From NCBI RefSeq assembly GCF_039521745.1, contig NZ_BAAACT010000087.1: 64,000 nucleotides of DNA; one strand, written 5' to 3'. Each line of letters starts with the position of its first letter. Positions within the stretch are counted from its first letter, which is position 1. Made by a program: the position numbers and the translations under genes. Below are positions 1 to 7,356 of this stretch, piece by piece. This DNA comes from Faecalicatena contorta (GTDB taxonomy: Bacteria; Bacillota; Clostridia; Lachnospirales; Lachnospiraceae). The notes beneath the pieces were generated by a model. The model was not told the origin of the DNA. It ran no database searches and saw only the letters and a list, made by a program, of their open reading frames with translations.

Positions 1-472
1 TAATTCGATTATAGTTAGAAAGATTGCTGAGATATACTTTATCAAGCTGCGATAATTCCAGATCGATAAATCTTCTTCTTCCGGAAGGACCGTCCTTGAT
101 GATGTTCAAGTCTTCCGGAGAAAAAAATACAAAATGAATAATTCCAAACAATTCACTTGCTTTGCGGATCGGAATCTTATTGATAGCAATCCCTTTGGGA
201 CTGTTCTTTTTCAGATGCATATCAATCTGATATTCCATTCCCCTTTTCTCAACAATGGTCTCCAGATGTGCTTCATCACGTCCAAACTGGATCAAATCTC
301 TGTCTTTTGTACCTCTGTGAGACTTGGTAGTCCCGGACAAATACAGGGCTTCCAGTACATTCGTCTTGCCTTGTGCATTGTCGCCGTAGAGAATATTCGT
401 CTTGGGATCAAAGGTCAAATCCAACAATCCGTAATTCCTGTAATTCTTTAGTTTTAAAGATTTGATTACCAT
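1..472 (-). CDS. recF: DNA replication/repair protein RecF, N-terminal part
   Basis: RecF is an SMC-like ATPase that binds single-strand/double-strand DNA junctions and helps load RecA at gaps. I translated the minus strand from ATG at 472; it opens MVIKSLKLKNYRNYG and carries a Walker A motif GDNAQGKTN near residues 31-39, diagnostic of RecF. The frame stays open for 157 codons to the window edge, so the C-terminal half is missing only because of the cut. Its place beside yaaA, dnaN and dnaA is the standard Firmicutes origin order. It is probably co-transcribed with dnaA, dnaN and yaaA. I am confident of identity and start. Confidence 0.95.
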   Translation of the reverse strand, partial: MVIKSLKLKNYRNYGLLDLTFDPKTNILYGDNAQGKTNVLEALYLSGTTKSHRGTKDRDLIQFGRDEAHLETIVEKRGMEYQIDMHLKKNSPKGIAINKIPIRKASELFGIIHFVFFSPEDLNIIKDGPSGRRRFIDLELSQLDKVYLSNLSNYNRI

Positions 473-499
473 AATTTCTCCACCAGCATGTAATTATTT

Positions 500-529
500 G
501 TAACAGTTGAGGTCTGTCTGAACTGTTAC
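500..529. repeat. Perfect 9-bp inverted repeat between yaaA and recF
   Basis: GTAACAGTT (500-508) and AACTGTTAC (521-529) can form a hairpin with a 12-base loop. A related imperfect copy lies at 1003-1029 on the other side of yaaA, with a nearly identical loop (GGYCTGTCTG). The second copy supplies the dnaN stop codon. There is no T-tract, so it is not a convincing terminator. A processing or attenuation role is only a guess. Confidence 0.55.
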
Positions 530-659
530 GCATCCAGCCCATTAAAATTTCTCCGGAGGCGAAGCGCTGTATGCCTGCAGCCACCATTTTTCCGTACAGT
601 CAGCGCAGTAAATGCGCAGACCTTTCTGAACTGACACAATTATTTTACACTTTTTCAGA

Positions 660-875
660 CTATTTTTCAATTTTTATTTCCTGGCCGTCAAATTCCACTC
701 TGTCCCCATCGTATAATTTGCGCCCTCTTCTGGTGTCCGTCTCCCCGTTCACCTTTACCGATCCGTCCTGGACAGCCTCTTTTGCCTCCACTCCGGAATC
801 CACAAGTCCGGCCGCTTTCAGTGCCTGCCCCAGCTTGATAAATTCATCGCTTTCACGTAACTTTATAATTTCCAT
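660..875 (-). CDS. yaaA: S4-domain RNA-binding protein YaaA
   Basis: This is a 71-residue S4-like RNA-binding protein of the YaaA family, found between dnaN and recF in most Firmicutes and linked to ribosome assembly. I chose ATG at 875 (MEIIKLRESDEF) because AAAGGAT lies just upstream; a longer in-frame reading from 947 would add an unlikely 24-residue leader that runs across a palindrome. The S4 signature is visible as LGQALKAAGLVDSG followed by VKVNGETDTRRGRKL and DGDRVEFDG. The minus-strand order dnaA-dnaN-yaaA-recF suggests one operon, though hairpins flank this gene on both sides. Confidence 0.93.
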   Translation of the reverse strand: MEIIKLRESDEFIKLGQALKAAGLVDSGVEAKEAVQDGSVKVNGETDTRRGRKLYDGDRVEFDGQEIKIEK

Positions 876-906
876 ACCAAATCCTTTCTGTCCTTTCGAT
901 AACCCC

Positions 907-982
907 ATTGGGGACGCCGCCCTTTTATCCCGGCCTGAAACCGCCATGCCTTATATCTGGATAAAAGGGCCACGTCCCCATT
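907..982. repeat. 24-bp inverted repeat with ggggacg tips upstream of yaaA
   Basis: The arms 907-930 and 959-982 match at about 21 of 24 positions around a 28-base loop. Both tips read GGGGACG on their own strands, like the tips of the long palindromic elements elsewhere in the window. It fills the dnaN-yaaA gap, so the yaaA mRNA would carry it as a strong leader hairpin if co-transcribed with dnaN. Confidence 0.7.
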
Positions 983-1025
983 TATTATTCAACCGCGTTG
1001 CAGCAGTTAAGGCCTGTCTGAGCTG

Positions 1026-2132
1026 TTACACCGCGTTAAAGTTAACCGGAAGAATCAAATAAATATAACTCTGTTTTTCATCCTTGATAAAACATGGCGC
1101 CTTTGCATTCATGTAATACAGGTCAACCTCCTCATCATCAATGACTCTCAGGGCATCGATCAGGAACTTGGGATTAAACCCTATCATCAGATCCTTCCCT
1201 TCTTTTGTGATAAAGATTTCCTCATCCATGGATCCAATCTGAGACTTGATCTTAAGTTCCATGGATTCGTCGAGGATATCAATGATAATCGGCTTCTTGT
1301 CTCCCTCCTTGATCAAAAGGGTGGCTCTGTCAATACAGTCCAGAAGCTCTTTCTTGTTAATTCTTACTTTTGTCTCATAATCGCTGGAGAGCATCTGGTC
1401 AATCTTAAAATAATCTCCTTCGATCAGTCTGGATACCACCACCGTCTTATCAAACTCAAACACAATGTGGTTCTTTGTAAACGAAATGTCTACATCCGCC
1501 TCTGCCTCTCCGCCAATAATCTTGCTGATCTCCTGCAGTGTCTTACCCGGTACGATCACCTTTTTCGGCGCATAGTTTTCCTTTAACTCAATCTTACGGA
1601 TCGAGATTCTGTGGCCGTCCAGAGAGACCACCTTCAGGATGTTCTCTTCGATCTCGAACAGTTCGCCTGTCATCATCTTATTTGTATCGTTATCTGCGAT
1701 GGAAAAGATAGTCTGTCGTATGACTTCTTTCAACGTAAACTCAGAGACGGTAATGTAATCCTCTTTTTCAATCACGGGCAGGTATGAAAAATCTTCTCCC
1801 GACTGTGCGGCAATATTGAACTTCGCTTTTTCACAGGTGATCATTGTCTGGTTATCCGTATCGGTCTCAATTGTTACATCATTGTCAGGAAGCTTCCTAA
1901 CGATCTCTGAAAATATTCTTGCATTCAGGGCTATGATTCCTCTCTCTACGATATCACCTTCGATGCTTGTCTCAATTCCAAGTTCCATATCATTTGCAGT
2001 CAATTTAATAACATCAGTAGATGCATCGATCAGAATACATTCCAGAATAGGCATTGTAGTTTTGGATGGTACAGCTTTGGATACAATGCTGACACCTTTA
2101 ACCAGGTTAGATTTTGAACAAACGATTTTCAT
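1026..2132 (-). CDS. dnaN: DNA polymerase III beta subunit (sliding clamp)
   Basis: DnaN is the ring-shaped processivity clamp that tethers DNA polymerase III to DNA. The protein is 368 residues, normal for the family, with three repeated clamp domains; MKIVCSKSNLVKGVSIVSKA at the N terminus and the C-terminal YLILPVNF (clamp ending) are recognisable. I chose ATG at 2132 because AAAGGAG lies nine bases upstream; the longer frame from 2177 adds 15 residues without a site. It follows dnaA on the minus strand after a 287-base gap that holds part of the origin. The stop codon lies inside an imperfect hairpin. Confidence 0.97.
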   Translation of the reverse strand: MKIVCSKSNLVKGVSIVSKAVPSKTTMPILECILIDASTDVIKLTANDMELGIETSIEGDIVERGIIALNARIFSEIVRKLPDNDVTIETDTDNQTMITCEKAKFNIAAQSGEDFSYLPVIEKEDYITVSEFTLKEVIRQTIFSIADNDTNKMMTGELFEIEENILKVVSLDGHRISIRKIELKENYAPKKVIVPGKTLQEISKIIGGEAEADVDISFTKNHIVFEFDKTVVVSRLIEGDYFKIDQMLSSDYETKVRINKKELLDCIDRATLLIKEGDKKPIIIDILDESMELKIKSQIGSMDEEIFITKEGKDLMIGFNPKFLIDALRVIDDEEVDLYYMNAKAPCFIKDEKQSYIYLILPVNFNAV

Positions 2133-2419
2133 ATGTCGGTAACTCCTTTCGATGGGTGTGGTGAAAAAACTTTCCACCGCGTTTTTTATAGATAAATATA
2201 TAAATCAATTCCGTCTTCTTCGTAATAGGGGCTGTGAATAAGTTCATAAGTGCCTCAAAGCCTTTAAAATTAAGGGGTTGTCCATACTGAAAACTGTGTA
2301 GACATCCACTGGAAAGTGTTGGGACAAGATGGGGATAAAAAACTCCTCAAACTCCTTAATTTTTTTATTAACCTCATAATTCACATCATTTTAACATTGT
2401 TATCCACAATTTATCCACA
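2133..2419. other. oriC part 1: dnaN-dnaA intergenic region with DnaA boxes
   Basis: Two perfect TTATCCACA boxes lie at 2400-2408 and 2411-2419, directly after the dnaA stop. A near match (TGTGAATAA) occurs near 2233, and an AT-rich stretch covers about 2350-2400. In Firmicutes the unwinding part of the bipartite origin usually lies between dnaA and dnaN, so this is the likely duplex-unwinding side. The dnaN leader also lies here. Confidence 0.75.
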
Positions 2420-3790
2420 TTAAATAGGATTTATCTTCTTCTTAATAATGTTCACAGTGTTGTTCAGAGCCTCGTCAACTGTAAGGTCATGTGCGATCTT
2501 CTTAACTCCATGGCTGACAGAAGCGTGATCCTTGCCTCCCAGGATAATACCTACAGTCTTAAGGGGGGTATCCGTCATCGCACGGCAGAGGTACATTACA
2601 ATCTGACGTGGAAGTACAATCTCAGCATTTCTTTTCTTCCCCTTCAATTCAGAAATGGGTACATTAAAATGTTCGGAAACAACATCGATAATCAGTTCAG
2701 GAGTAATCGTCCGGTTTGCATCGGGCGAAATCATGTCCTTCAGTGCTTCTGCGGCCAGAGGAATGTCGATCGGCTTCTTCTCCAGATTGGATAAGGCGAT
2801 CAGCTTGTTCAGGGAGCCTTCCAGTTCCCTGATATTGGATTTAATATTATTTGCAATATATTGGAGTACTTCATCCGGAATGTGATAACGTTCCAGTCCG
2901 TCCAGTTCCTCTTTCTTTCTGAGAATGGCCATCCTGGTCTCATAATCAGGTGAGGAAATATCCGCAATCAGGCCCCATTCAAAACGTGTACGGAGCCGTG
3001 CTTCCAGTGTCTCGATATCCTTCGGCGGCTTATCGCTGGAGATAATAATCTGCTTCCCTGACACATGGAGATGGTTGAACGTGTGGAAGAATTCTTCCTG
3101 TGTACTTTCCTTACCTATTATAAACTGAATATCATCAATCAGAAGCACATCATTATTTCGGTATTTTTCACGGAAAGTGGTCATGGCAAGTTCATTGCCG
3201 TTTTTACCTATTTTTAAGGCATCAATCAATTCATTTGTAAATGTCTCACTTGTCACATACAGGACCTTCTTGGAAGGGTCATTCTCAAGTATAAAGTGTG
3301 CAACCGAATGCATCAGATGAGTCTTCCCCAGTCCGACACCTCCATATATAAAAAGAGGGTTGTAAATCTCCCCGGGTGATTCTGCAACCGCAAGAGACGC
3401 AGCATGTGCGAAATTATTATTACTGCCCACAACAAAAGTATCAAATGTATATTTGGCATTGAGATTCGCATTCTCAAAGATAGCATTTGACTTTTTATTC
3501 TTTATGACATTTTCTTTCTTTTCCTGGATGATGACATTATCTTCAGTAACAAAAGAGATTTCAAACTCGGTGCCTGTAACTTCTGCAATACACACTTTAA
3601 AAGGAAGGAGATATTTCTCTTCTATATGTTCCAGGCTGGCTTTGAGTTTTACAAGAATATAGACAGTGTCATCGGTAACTTCATATACAGTAAGCGGCGC
3701 AATCCACGTATTGTATGAAATATTAGATGAGCAATATTCGTCCTTCATTTTGTTTAAAATCTGCTCCCAATTTTCAACTACAATGTTCAT
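2420..3790 (-). CDS. dnaA: Chromosomal replication initiator protein DnaA
   Basis: DnaA binds the origin boxes, unwinds DNA and helps load the helicase. The 456-residue protein has the usual domains: an N-terminal helicase-interaction domain (1-90), a short linker, AAA+ with Walker A GGVGLGKTH (about 150-158) and Walker B VLLIDD (about 215-220), and a C-terminal helix-turn-helix with DHASVSHGVKKI. ATG at 3790 has AGGAG just upstream. A promoter is visible at 3848-3876 and a hairpin at 3813-3845 covers the leader. DnaA boxes on both sides allow autoregulation. Confidence 0.98.
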   Translation of the reverse strand: MNIVVENWEQILNKMKDEYCSSNISYNTWIAPLTVYEVTDDTVYILVKLKASLEHIEEKYLLPFKVCIAEVTGTEFEISFVTEDNVIIQEKKENVIKNKKSNAIFENANLNAKYTFDTFVVGSNNNFAHAASLAVAESPGEIYNPLFIYGGVGLGKTHLMHSVAHFILENDPSKKVLYVTSETFTNELIDALKIGKNGNELAMTTFREKYRNNDVLLIDDIQFIIGKESTQEEFFHTFNHLHVSGKQIIISSDKPPKDIETLEARLRTRFEWGLIADISSPDYETRMAILRKKEELDGLERYHIPDEVLQYIANNIKSNIRELEGSLNKLIALSNLEKKPIDIPLAAEALKDMISPDANRTITPELIIDVVSEHFNVPISELKGKKRNAEIVLPRQIVMYLCRAMTDTPLKTVGIILGGKDHASVSHGVKKIAHDLTVDEALNNTVNIIKKKINPI

Positions 3791-3812
3791 CGACAGTACT
3801 CCTAATCAATAT

Positions 3813-3845
3813 AATAGAGAGATATGAACGCAAAATCTCTCTATT
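3813..3845. promoter_or_regulatory. 11-bp hairpin at the dnaA promoter/leader
   Basis: AATAGAGAGAT (3813-3823) and ATCTCTCTATT (3835-3845) form a perfect inverted repeat with an 11-base spacer. It lies just downstream of the predicted -10 of dnaA and so overlaps the expected transcription start. It could be an operator for an unknown dimeric regulator or a 5' mRNA hairpin. Confidence 0.6.
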
Positions 3846-3847
3846 AC

Positions 3848-3876
3848 ATTTTACATCAAAATGGTATGAGAAGCAA
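3848..3876 (-). promoter_or_regulatory. Predicted dnaA promoter
   Basis: On the minus strand TTGCTT (3871-3876) is followed after exactly 17 bases by TAAAAT (3848-3853), a sigma-A type promoter. The transcript would have a leader of about 50 bases before the dnaA ATG at 3790. Confidence 0.6.
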
Positions 3877-3962
3877 TGAGAAATGATGTGTATAACTTTA
3901 TGAACAATTTAAACGCGTATGTTTGCATGGGTTAAAATCAAAAATAAAATTTAATCAACACC

Positions 3963-3993
3963 TTATCCAACACTTATCCACATATTATCCACA
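3963..3993. other. oriC part 2: DnaA box cluster upstream of dnaA
   Basis: TTATCCAAC (3963-3971), TTATCCACA (3974-3982) and TTATCCACA (3985-3993) are regularly spaced at 11 bases and face the same way. Together with the boxes at 2400-2419 they make a bipartite origin around dnaA. The dnaA promoter lies about 100 bases away, so DnaA bound here may also control dnaA. Confidence 0.85.
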
Positions 3994-4030
3994 TAAGAAT
4001 GTAGAGAACGAACTTGTGAGTGAAAGGATG

Positions 4031-4378
4031 AGGGGACGCTCTATAAAAGGATGTGAGGGGTGCTGCAGCTGGAGCTGGTTTCCTCCGGGAGTGTGTATGG
4101 CTTTTGAAAGCCCGCACCACTTGATAAGAAACAGTAACAGACAAAATGCGGGAAATAGAGGGACATGCCGCAGTTGGCCTAAAATCTTGATGATTTTAGG
4201 CCGCCGGCGGCAACAGAATTTGTTTTGGTAAAACAAATTCTGCCCTCTATTTCCCACATTTTCTCTGTAACTGTTTCTAATCGCGTTATAAGGATTTTAA
4301 AAAGCCATACACACTCCCGGAGGAAACCAGCTCCAGCTGCAGCACCCCTCACATCCTTTCATAAAGCTAGGTGCAGCA
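4031..4378 (+). repeat. Long palindromic structured element 1
   Basis: The arms run from about 4038 to 4160 and 4245 to 4368, with about 60 bases of uninterrupted identity in the outer part. The tips read AGGGGACGCT at the left and AGCTAGGTGC at the right. Inside the outer stem comes an internal loop, then a short stem TGCCGC/GCGGCA enclosing hairpin A (arms GGCCTAAAATC and its complement), then hairpin B (13-bp arms, apex TTGGT). The same plan recurs in elements 2 and 3. No protein is encoded. It lies within the origin intergenic region. I do not recognise a described family. Confidence 0.85.
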
Positions 4379-4496
4379 AGAGGGAAGGGATGATTCTTTT
4401 TGGGTGGGATTCAGACGGGGGCAGCGGATGGTGGCTGGCTGTGCGGAGTGTTAATGTGGTTTTTTTGATGAATATTTTTTAATTGTATTGGGGAGC

Positions 4497-4680
4497 CGTC
4501 CGCAAGGATTAGGTTACAGGGGGCTTTTGAGTATAATTTATTTCGGGGGTATACGTGACCCGTCTGTAAGACATGTATTATAGGAAATTATATAGATATA
4601 ATTTATTCAGTAGCCATGCAACAGCCCCGCACGTCAAAACGTGAGTTACAGGAAACTTAGTATAAAATACAAATCCCAGC
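4497..4680 (+). repeat. Degenerate tandem repeat, three units of about 64-71 bp
   Basis: Units start at 4497, 4561 and 4632 with CGTCC, CGTCT and CGTCA. They share the loose pattern CGTCn, GGA, an ATGAGTTACAGGA-like block and TATAATTTATT. The same repeat occurs as a longer array at 14614-15000. I see no gene here. Confidence 0.5.
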
Positions 4681-4754
4681 TCCGCGTCGTCAGGGCAGAT
4701 CCACCGCCCCCGTATGAAGTTACTATAAGCTATTCCTCCGCCACCCTGACGCAA

Positions 4755-5081
4755 TCCTGCCGATTGGATGAACCCAGCTAAGTAAGAGGTGTGGCTTGCT
4801 CCTTGGGGAGTGTGTATGCTGATTCAGAATCCCTCAAAGTAAGCGTTAGAAGATGTTAGCGAAAAAACAGGTAAAATTGAGGGCAAAATTTGTTTTACCA
4901 AAACAAATTTTGTTGCCGCCGGCGGCCCAAAATCATCAAGATTTTGGGCCAACTGCGGCAAGTCCCTCAATTTTACCTGTTTTTTCGTTTACATCTTCTT
5001 CGTGAACGGCCGGGATTTGAATCAGCATACACACTCCCCAAGGAGCAAGCCACACCTCTTACTTAGCGCCCCCCTTACCCA
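4755..5081 (-). repeat. Long palindromic structured element 2
   Basis: This is the same architecture as element 1 in the opposite orientation. The outer arms pair for about 48 uninterrupted bases from 4777 inward and 5067 inward. An asymmetric internal loop follows, then a second stem ending in GAGGG, a TTGCCGC/GCGGCAA stem with hairpin A, and hairpin B with 13-bp arms. The block GGGAGTGTGTATG occurs in the arms of both elements 1 and 2. The outer end reads GGTTCATCCAATC on the minus strand (4762-4774), identical to an end of element 4. It lies between dnaA and the rpmH promoter. Confidence 0.85.
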
Positions 5082-5118
5082 AACATCCGTAATTTCGCAT
5101 AAAATTCCCCATAATAGC

Positions 5119-5147
5119 TTGACTTCCCCCCTTTTTTTGAATATAAT
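5119..5147 (+). promoter_or_regulatory. Predicted rpmH operon promoter
   Basis: TTGACT (5119-5124), exactly 17 bases, then TATAAT (5142-5147) is a near-consensus sigma-A promoter. It would give a leader of about 118 bases before rpmH and read through rnpA, yidD, yidC and khpB. Confidence 0.75.
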
Positions 5148-5271
5148 TAAGAGCAGTGTCTTTTTTGTGTATTATATAGGTATATATTTTTTAACAAAGA
5201 CGGCAGGCGAAAGTGATAATAATTGTAATACTTTATAATAAGTATATCAATCAAAGGGAGGTGTATCTGCG

Positions 5272-5406
5272 ATGAAAATGACATTTCAGCCAAAGAAAAG
5301 ACAGAGAGCAAAAGTTCATGGCTTTAGAGCAAGAATGAGCACACCAGGCGGAAGAAAAGTTTTAGCTGCCAGAAGAGCAAAAGGAAGAAAACAGTTATCA
5401 GCTTAG
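5272..5406 (+). CDS. rpmH: 50S ribosomal protein L34
   Basis: L34 is a small basic protein of the large ribosomal subunit. I translated it from ATG at 5272, preceded by AAAGGGAGG; it is 44 residues, the normal length. It opens MKMTFQPKKRQRAKVHGF and continues with the family hallmark RMSTPGGRKVLAARRAKGRK. It heads the conserved rpmH-rnpA-yidD-yidC-khpB operon and lies downstream of a strong promoter at 5119-5147. Confidence 0.98.
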   Translation: MKMTFQPKKRQRAKVHGFRARMSTPGGRKVLAARRAKGRKQLSA

Positions 5407-5463
5407 GCCGCATCTATGTGGCCTTTTCTTCTATTTATAAAAGAAAAAGGCAAAGGGAATTCA

Positions 5464-5805
5464 ATGAAATTTTCCGAATCTTTGAAAAAAAATAAGGACT
5501 TTCAAATTGTTTATAAAAGCGGAAGATCTTATGCTAATAAGTATCTTGTGATGTATGTGAAGGAAAATGGGCTGGACAAAAACAGGCTCGGTATTTCCGT
5601 TAGTAAAAAAGTGGGGAACAGTGTTGTCAGGCATCATCTGACAAGGTTGATCCGAGAAAGTTATCGGCTTTTAGAAGAACATTTCCAAAGTGGACTTGAT
5701 ATAGTCGTAATAGCCAGAGTAAGTGCAAAAGAGAAGTGTTACCATGAGATTGAGAGTGCACTTATCCACTTGGGAAAGCTTCATGAAATATATAAAGGGA
5801 AGTGA
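5464..5805 (+). CDS. rnpA: Ribonuclease P protein component
   Basis: RnpA is the protein cofactor that helps the RNase P ribozyme remove 5' leaders from precursor tRNA. The protein is 113 residues from ATG at 5464 (MKFSESLKKNKDF), preceded by AAAGGG; the longer frame from 5416 has no such site. The core NRLGISVSKKVGNSVV is typical. The usual RNR motif after it reads RHH here, a deviation at the position that normally contacts RNase P RNA. The gene lies 57 bases after rpmH and abuts yidD. Confidence 0.96.
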   Translation: MKFSESLKKNKDFQIVYKSGRSYANKYLVMYVKENGLDKNRLGISVSKKVGNSVVRHHLTRLIRESYRLLEEHFQSGLDIVVIARVSAKEKCYHEIESALIHLGKLHEIYKGK

Positions 5806-5810
5806 CGCAG

Positions 5811-6023
5811 ATGAAGCATATTTTTATAGGGCTTATCAGATTTTATCAGAAGTATCTGTCCGGATTGAAGACGCAGTATCACTGTATTTATACGCCGACT
5901 TGTTCACAGTACGGTATTGAAGCAATTCAAAAATACGGTGCTGTAAAGGGAGGCGCCCTCACAATCTGGAGAATTCTGCGCTGCAATCCATTTGCAAAAG
6001 GCGGATATGATCCGGTACCTTAA
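5811..6023 (+). CDS. yidD: Membrane protein insertion efficiency factor YidD
   Basis: YidD is a small membrane-associated protein that aids YidC-dependent insertion. The protein is 70 residues from ATG at 5811 (MKHIFIGLIRFYQKYLSGLK); a GTG at 5802 overlapping the rnpA stop would add three residues. The family signature CIYTPTCSQYGIEAIQKYG followed by RILRCNPFAKGGYDPVP is complete, including the conserved cysteines. It lies between rnpA and yidC as expected. Confidence 0.96.
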   Translation: MKHIFIGLIRFYQKYLSGLKTQYHCIYTPTCSQYGIEAIQKYGAVKGGALTIWRILRCNPFAKGGYDPVP

Positions 6024-6035
6024 GGAGGATAAGAG

Positions 6036-7325
6036 ATGTATGGAACTTTAGCTGCAGGTTATGCAGACTGGCCAATTATTCATCAGATTTCCTGGCTGCT
6101 TGGAAAATTGATGAATGGAATCTACAATGTATTAGATGGTGTATTTGGGATACAGAATATTGGTATCTGTATCATCCTTTTTACAATCGTCATATATACA
6201 TTGATGATTCCGCTTACGATCAAACAGCAGAAATGGTCTAAAATGTCTTCGGTTATGAATCCTGAAATTCAGAAGGTTCAGAAAAAGTATGCAAACAAAA
6301 AAGACCAGGCTTCCATGCTCAAGCAGCAGGAAGAGATGCAGACTATATATGAGAAGTACGGTACTTCACCTACAGGCGGATGTCTTCCGATGCTGATCCA
6401 GATGCCGGTTCTCTTTGCTCTGTATCCGGTTATTCAGAATATACCGAATTATGTTAAGGGTGTAAAAGATGTTTATATGCCGGTTGTTAACCAGATCATG
6501 GCAACGGACGGTTTCCAGAAGATCATGGAAAAGATCGGGGAAGCAAAACCTGTACTTATGAGCGCAAAATCTTACGATTATTCACAGGCAGATACACTTG
6601 TGAATGCGCTGTATAAATTCCAGGACAGCACATGGAATACTCTGGTGGACAAAATTCCTTCTCTGAAGGATATTGTGGAATCCACCACACAGACAGTAGG
6701 ACATCTTAACAGTTTTATCGGTATTAACATCGGTGAAGCGCCTTTTACAATGTTAATGGCGGCAATCAAAGATTTTTCAATTTTAGGTATTATATTAGCA
6801 GTTATTATCCCGATCATGGCCGGTCTTACACAGTTTATCAGTGTAAAACTGCAGCCGCAGCCACAGGTTGAACCAGGCAATACGATGGCCAACTCCATGA
6901 AGACAATGACATATACAATGCCGCTGTTTTCCGTATTCATGGGATTCACACTTCCCGCAGGTCTTGGTCTTTACTGGGCAATCAGTGCAGTTGTAAGATG
7001 CGTACAGCAGCTGGCAATCAACAAATATCTTGGCAAAAAGTCAACAGATGAACTGATTGCGGAGAATCAGAAAAAGGCTGCCAAGAAACGTGAGAAAAAG
7101 GGAACATCCGCAAAAGAAATCAACAGAATGGCAACAACGAGCACCAGAAATGTAGAAGATAAGAAAAAATCAAAGATATCTGAAGCTGAGCGCGAAGAAC
7201 GCCTGAAAAATGCAGCACAGTATACAAAGAGTGCGAAGCCGGGCAGTCTTGCTTCTAAGGCCAATATGGTGAGCAAGTATAACAGCGGTCACGGCACAAC
7301 AGATAAAAAGGATGAAGGTAAGTAG
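6036..7325 (+). CDS. yidC: Membrane protein insertase YidC (Oxa1 family)
   Basis: YidC inserts and folds inner-membrane proteins with or without the Sec translocon. The 429-residue protein starts at ATG 6036 after TAAGGAGGA. Transmembrane segments are visible near residues 40-62 (GICIILFTIVIYTLMIPLT), 110-130, 240-265 and 290-325; LKQQEEMQTIYEKYGTSP is the cytoplasmic hairpin loop, and the tail is lysine rich. It lacks a lipobox, unlike SpoIIIJ-type lipoproteins. An insert of about 80 residues between the second and third membrane segments is longer than in Bacillus, as is common in Clostridia. Confidence 0.96.
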   Translation: MYGTLAAGYADWPIIHQISWLLGKLMNGIYNVLDGVFGIQNIGICIILFTIVIYTLMIPLTIKQQKWSKMSSVMNPEIQKVQKKYANKKDQASMLKQQEEMQTIYEKYGTSPTGGCLPMLIQMPVLFALYPVIQNIPNYVKGVKDVYMPVVNQIMATDGFQKIMEKIGEAKPVLMSAKSYDYSQADTLVNALYKFQDSTWNTLVDKIPSLKDIVESTTQTVGHLNSFIGINIGEAPFTMLMAAIKDFSILGIILAVIIPIMAGLTQFISVKLQPQPQVEPGNTMANSMKTMTYTMPLFSVFMGFTLPAGLGLYWAISAVVRCVQQLAINKYLGKKSTDELIAENQKKAAKKREKKGTSAKEINRMATTSTRNVEDKKKSKISEAEREERLKNAAQYTKSAKPGSLASKANMVSKYNSGHGTTDKKDEGK

Positions 7326-7356
7326 GAGAGTCGGTGTAGAAAGGTAGGGATACAGC

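Noticed and set aside
1816..2142. Plus-strand frame of 108 codons inside dnaN
   Set aside because: It is the antisense shadow of a well-supported gene.
3985..4482. Several open frames on both strands inside palindromic element 1
   Set aside because: They mirror each other because the DNA is palindromic; they have no Shine-Dalgarno sequence and no recognisable protein.
4021..5070. CRISPR array
   Set aside because: The repeats are inverted, long and unequal, without short spaced direct repeats or cas genes.
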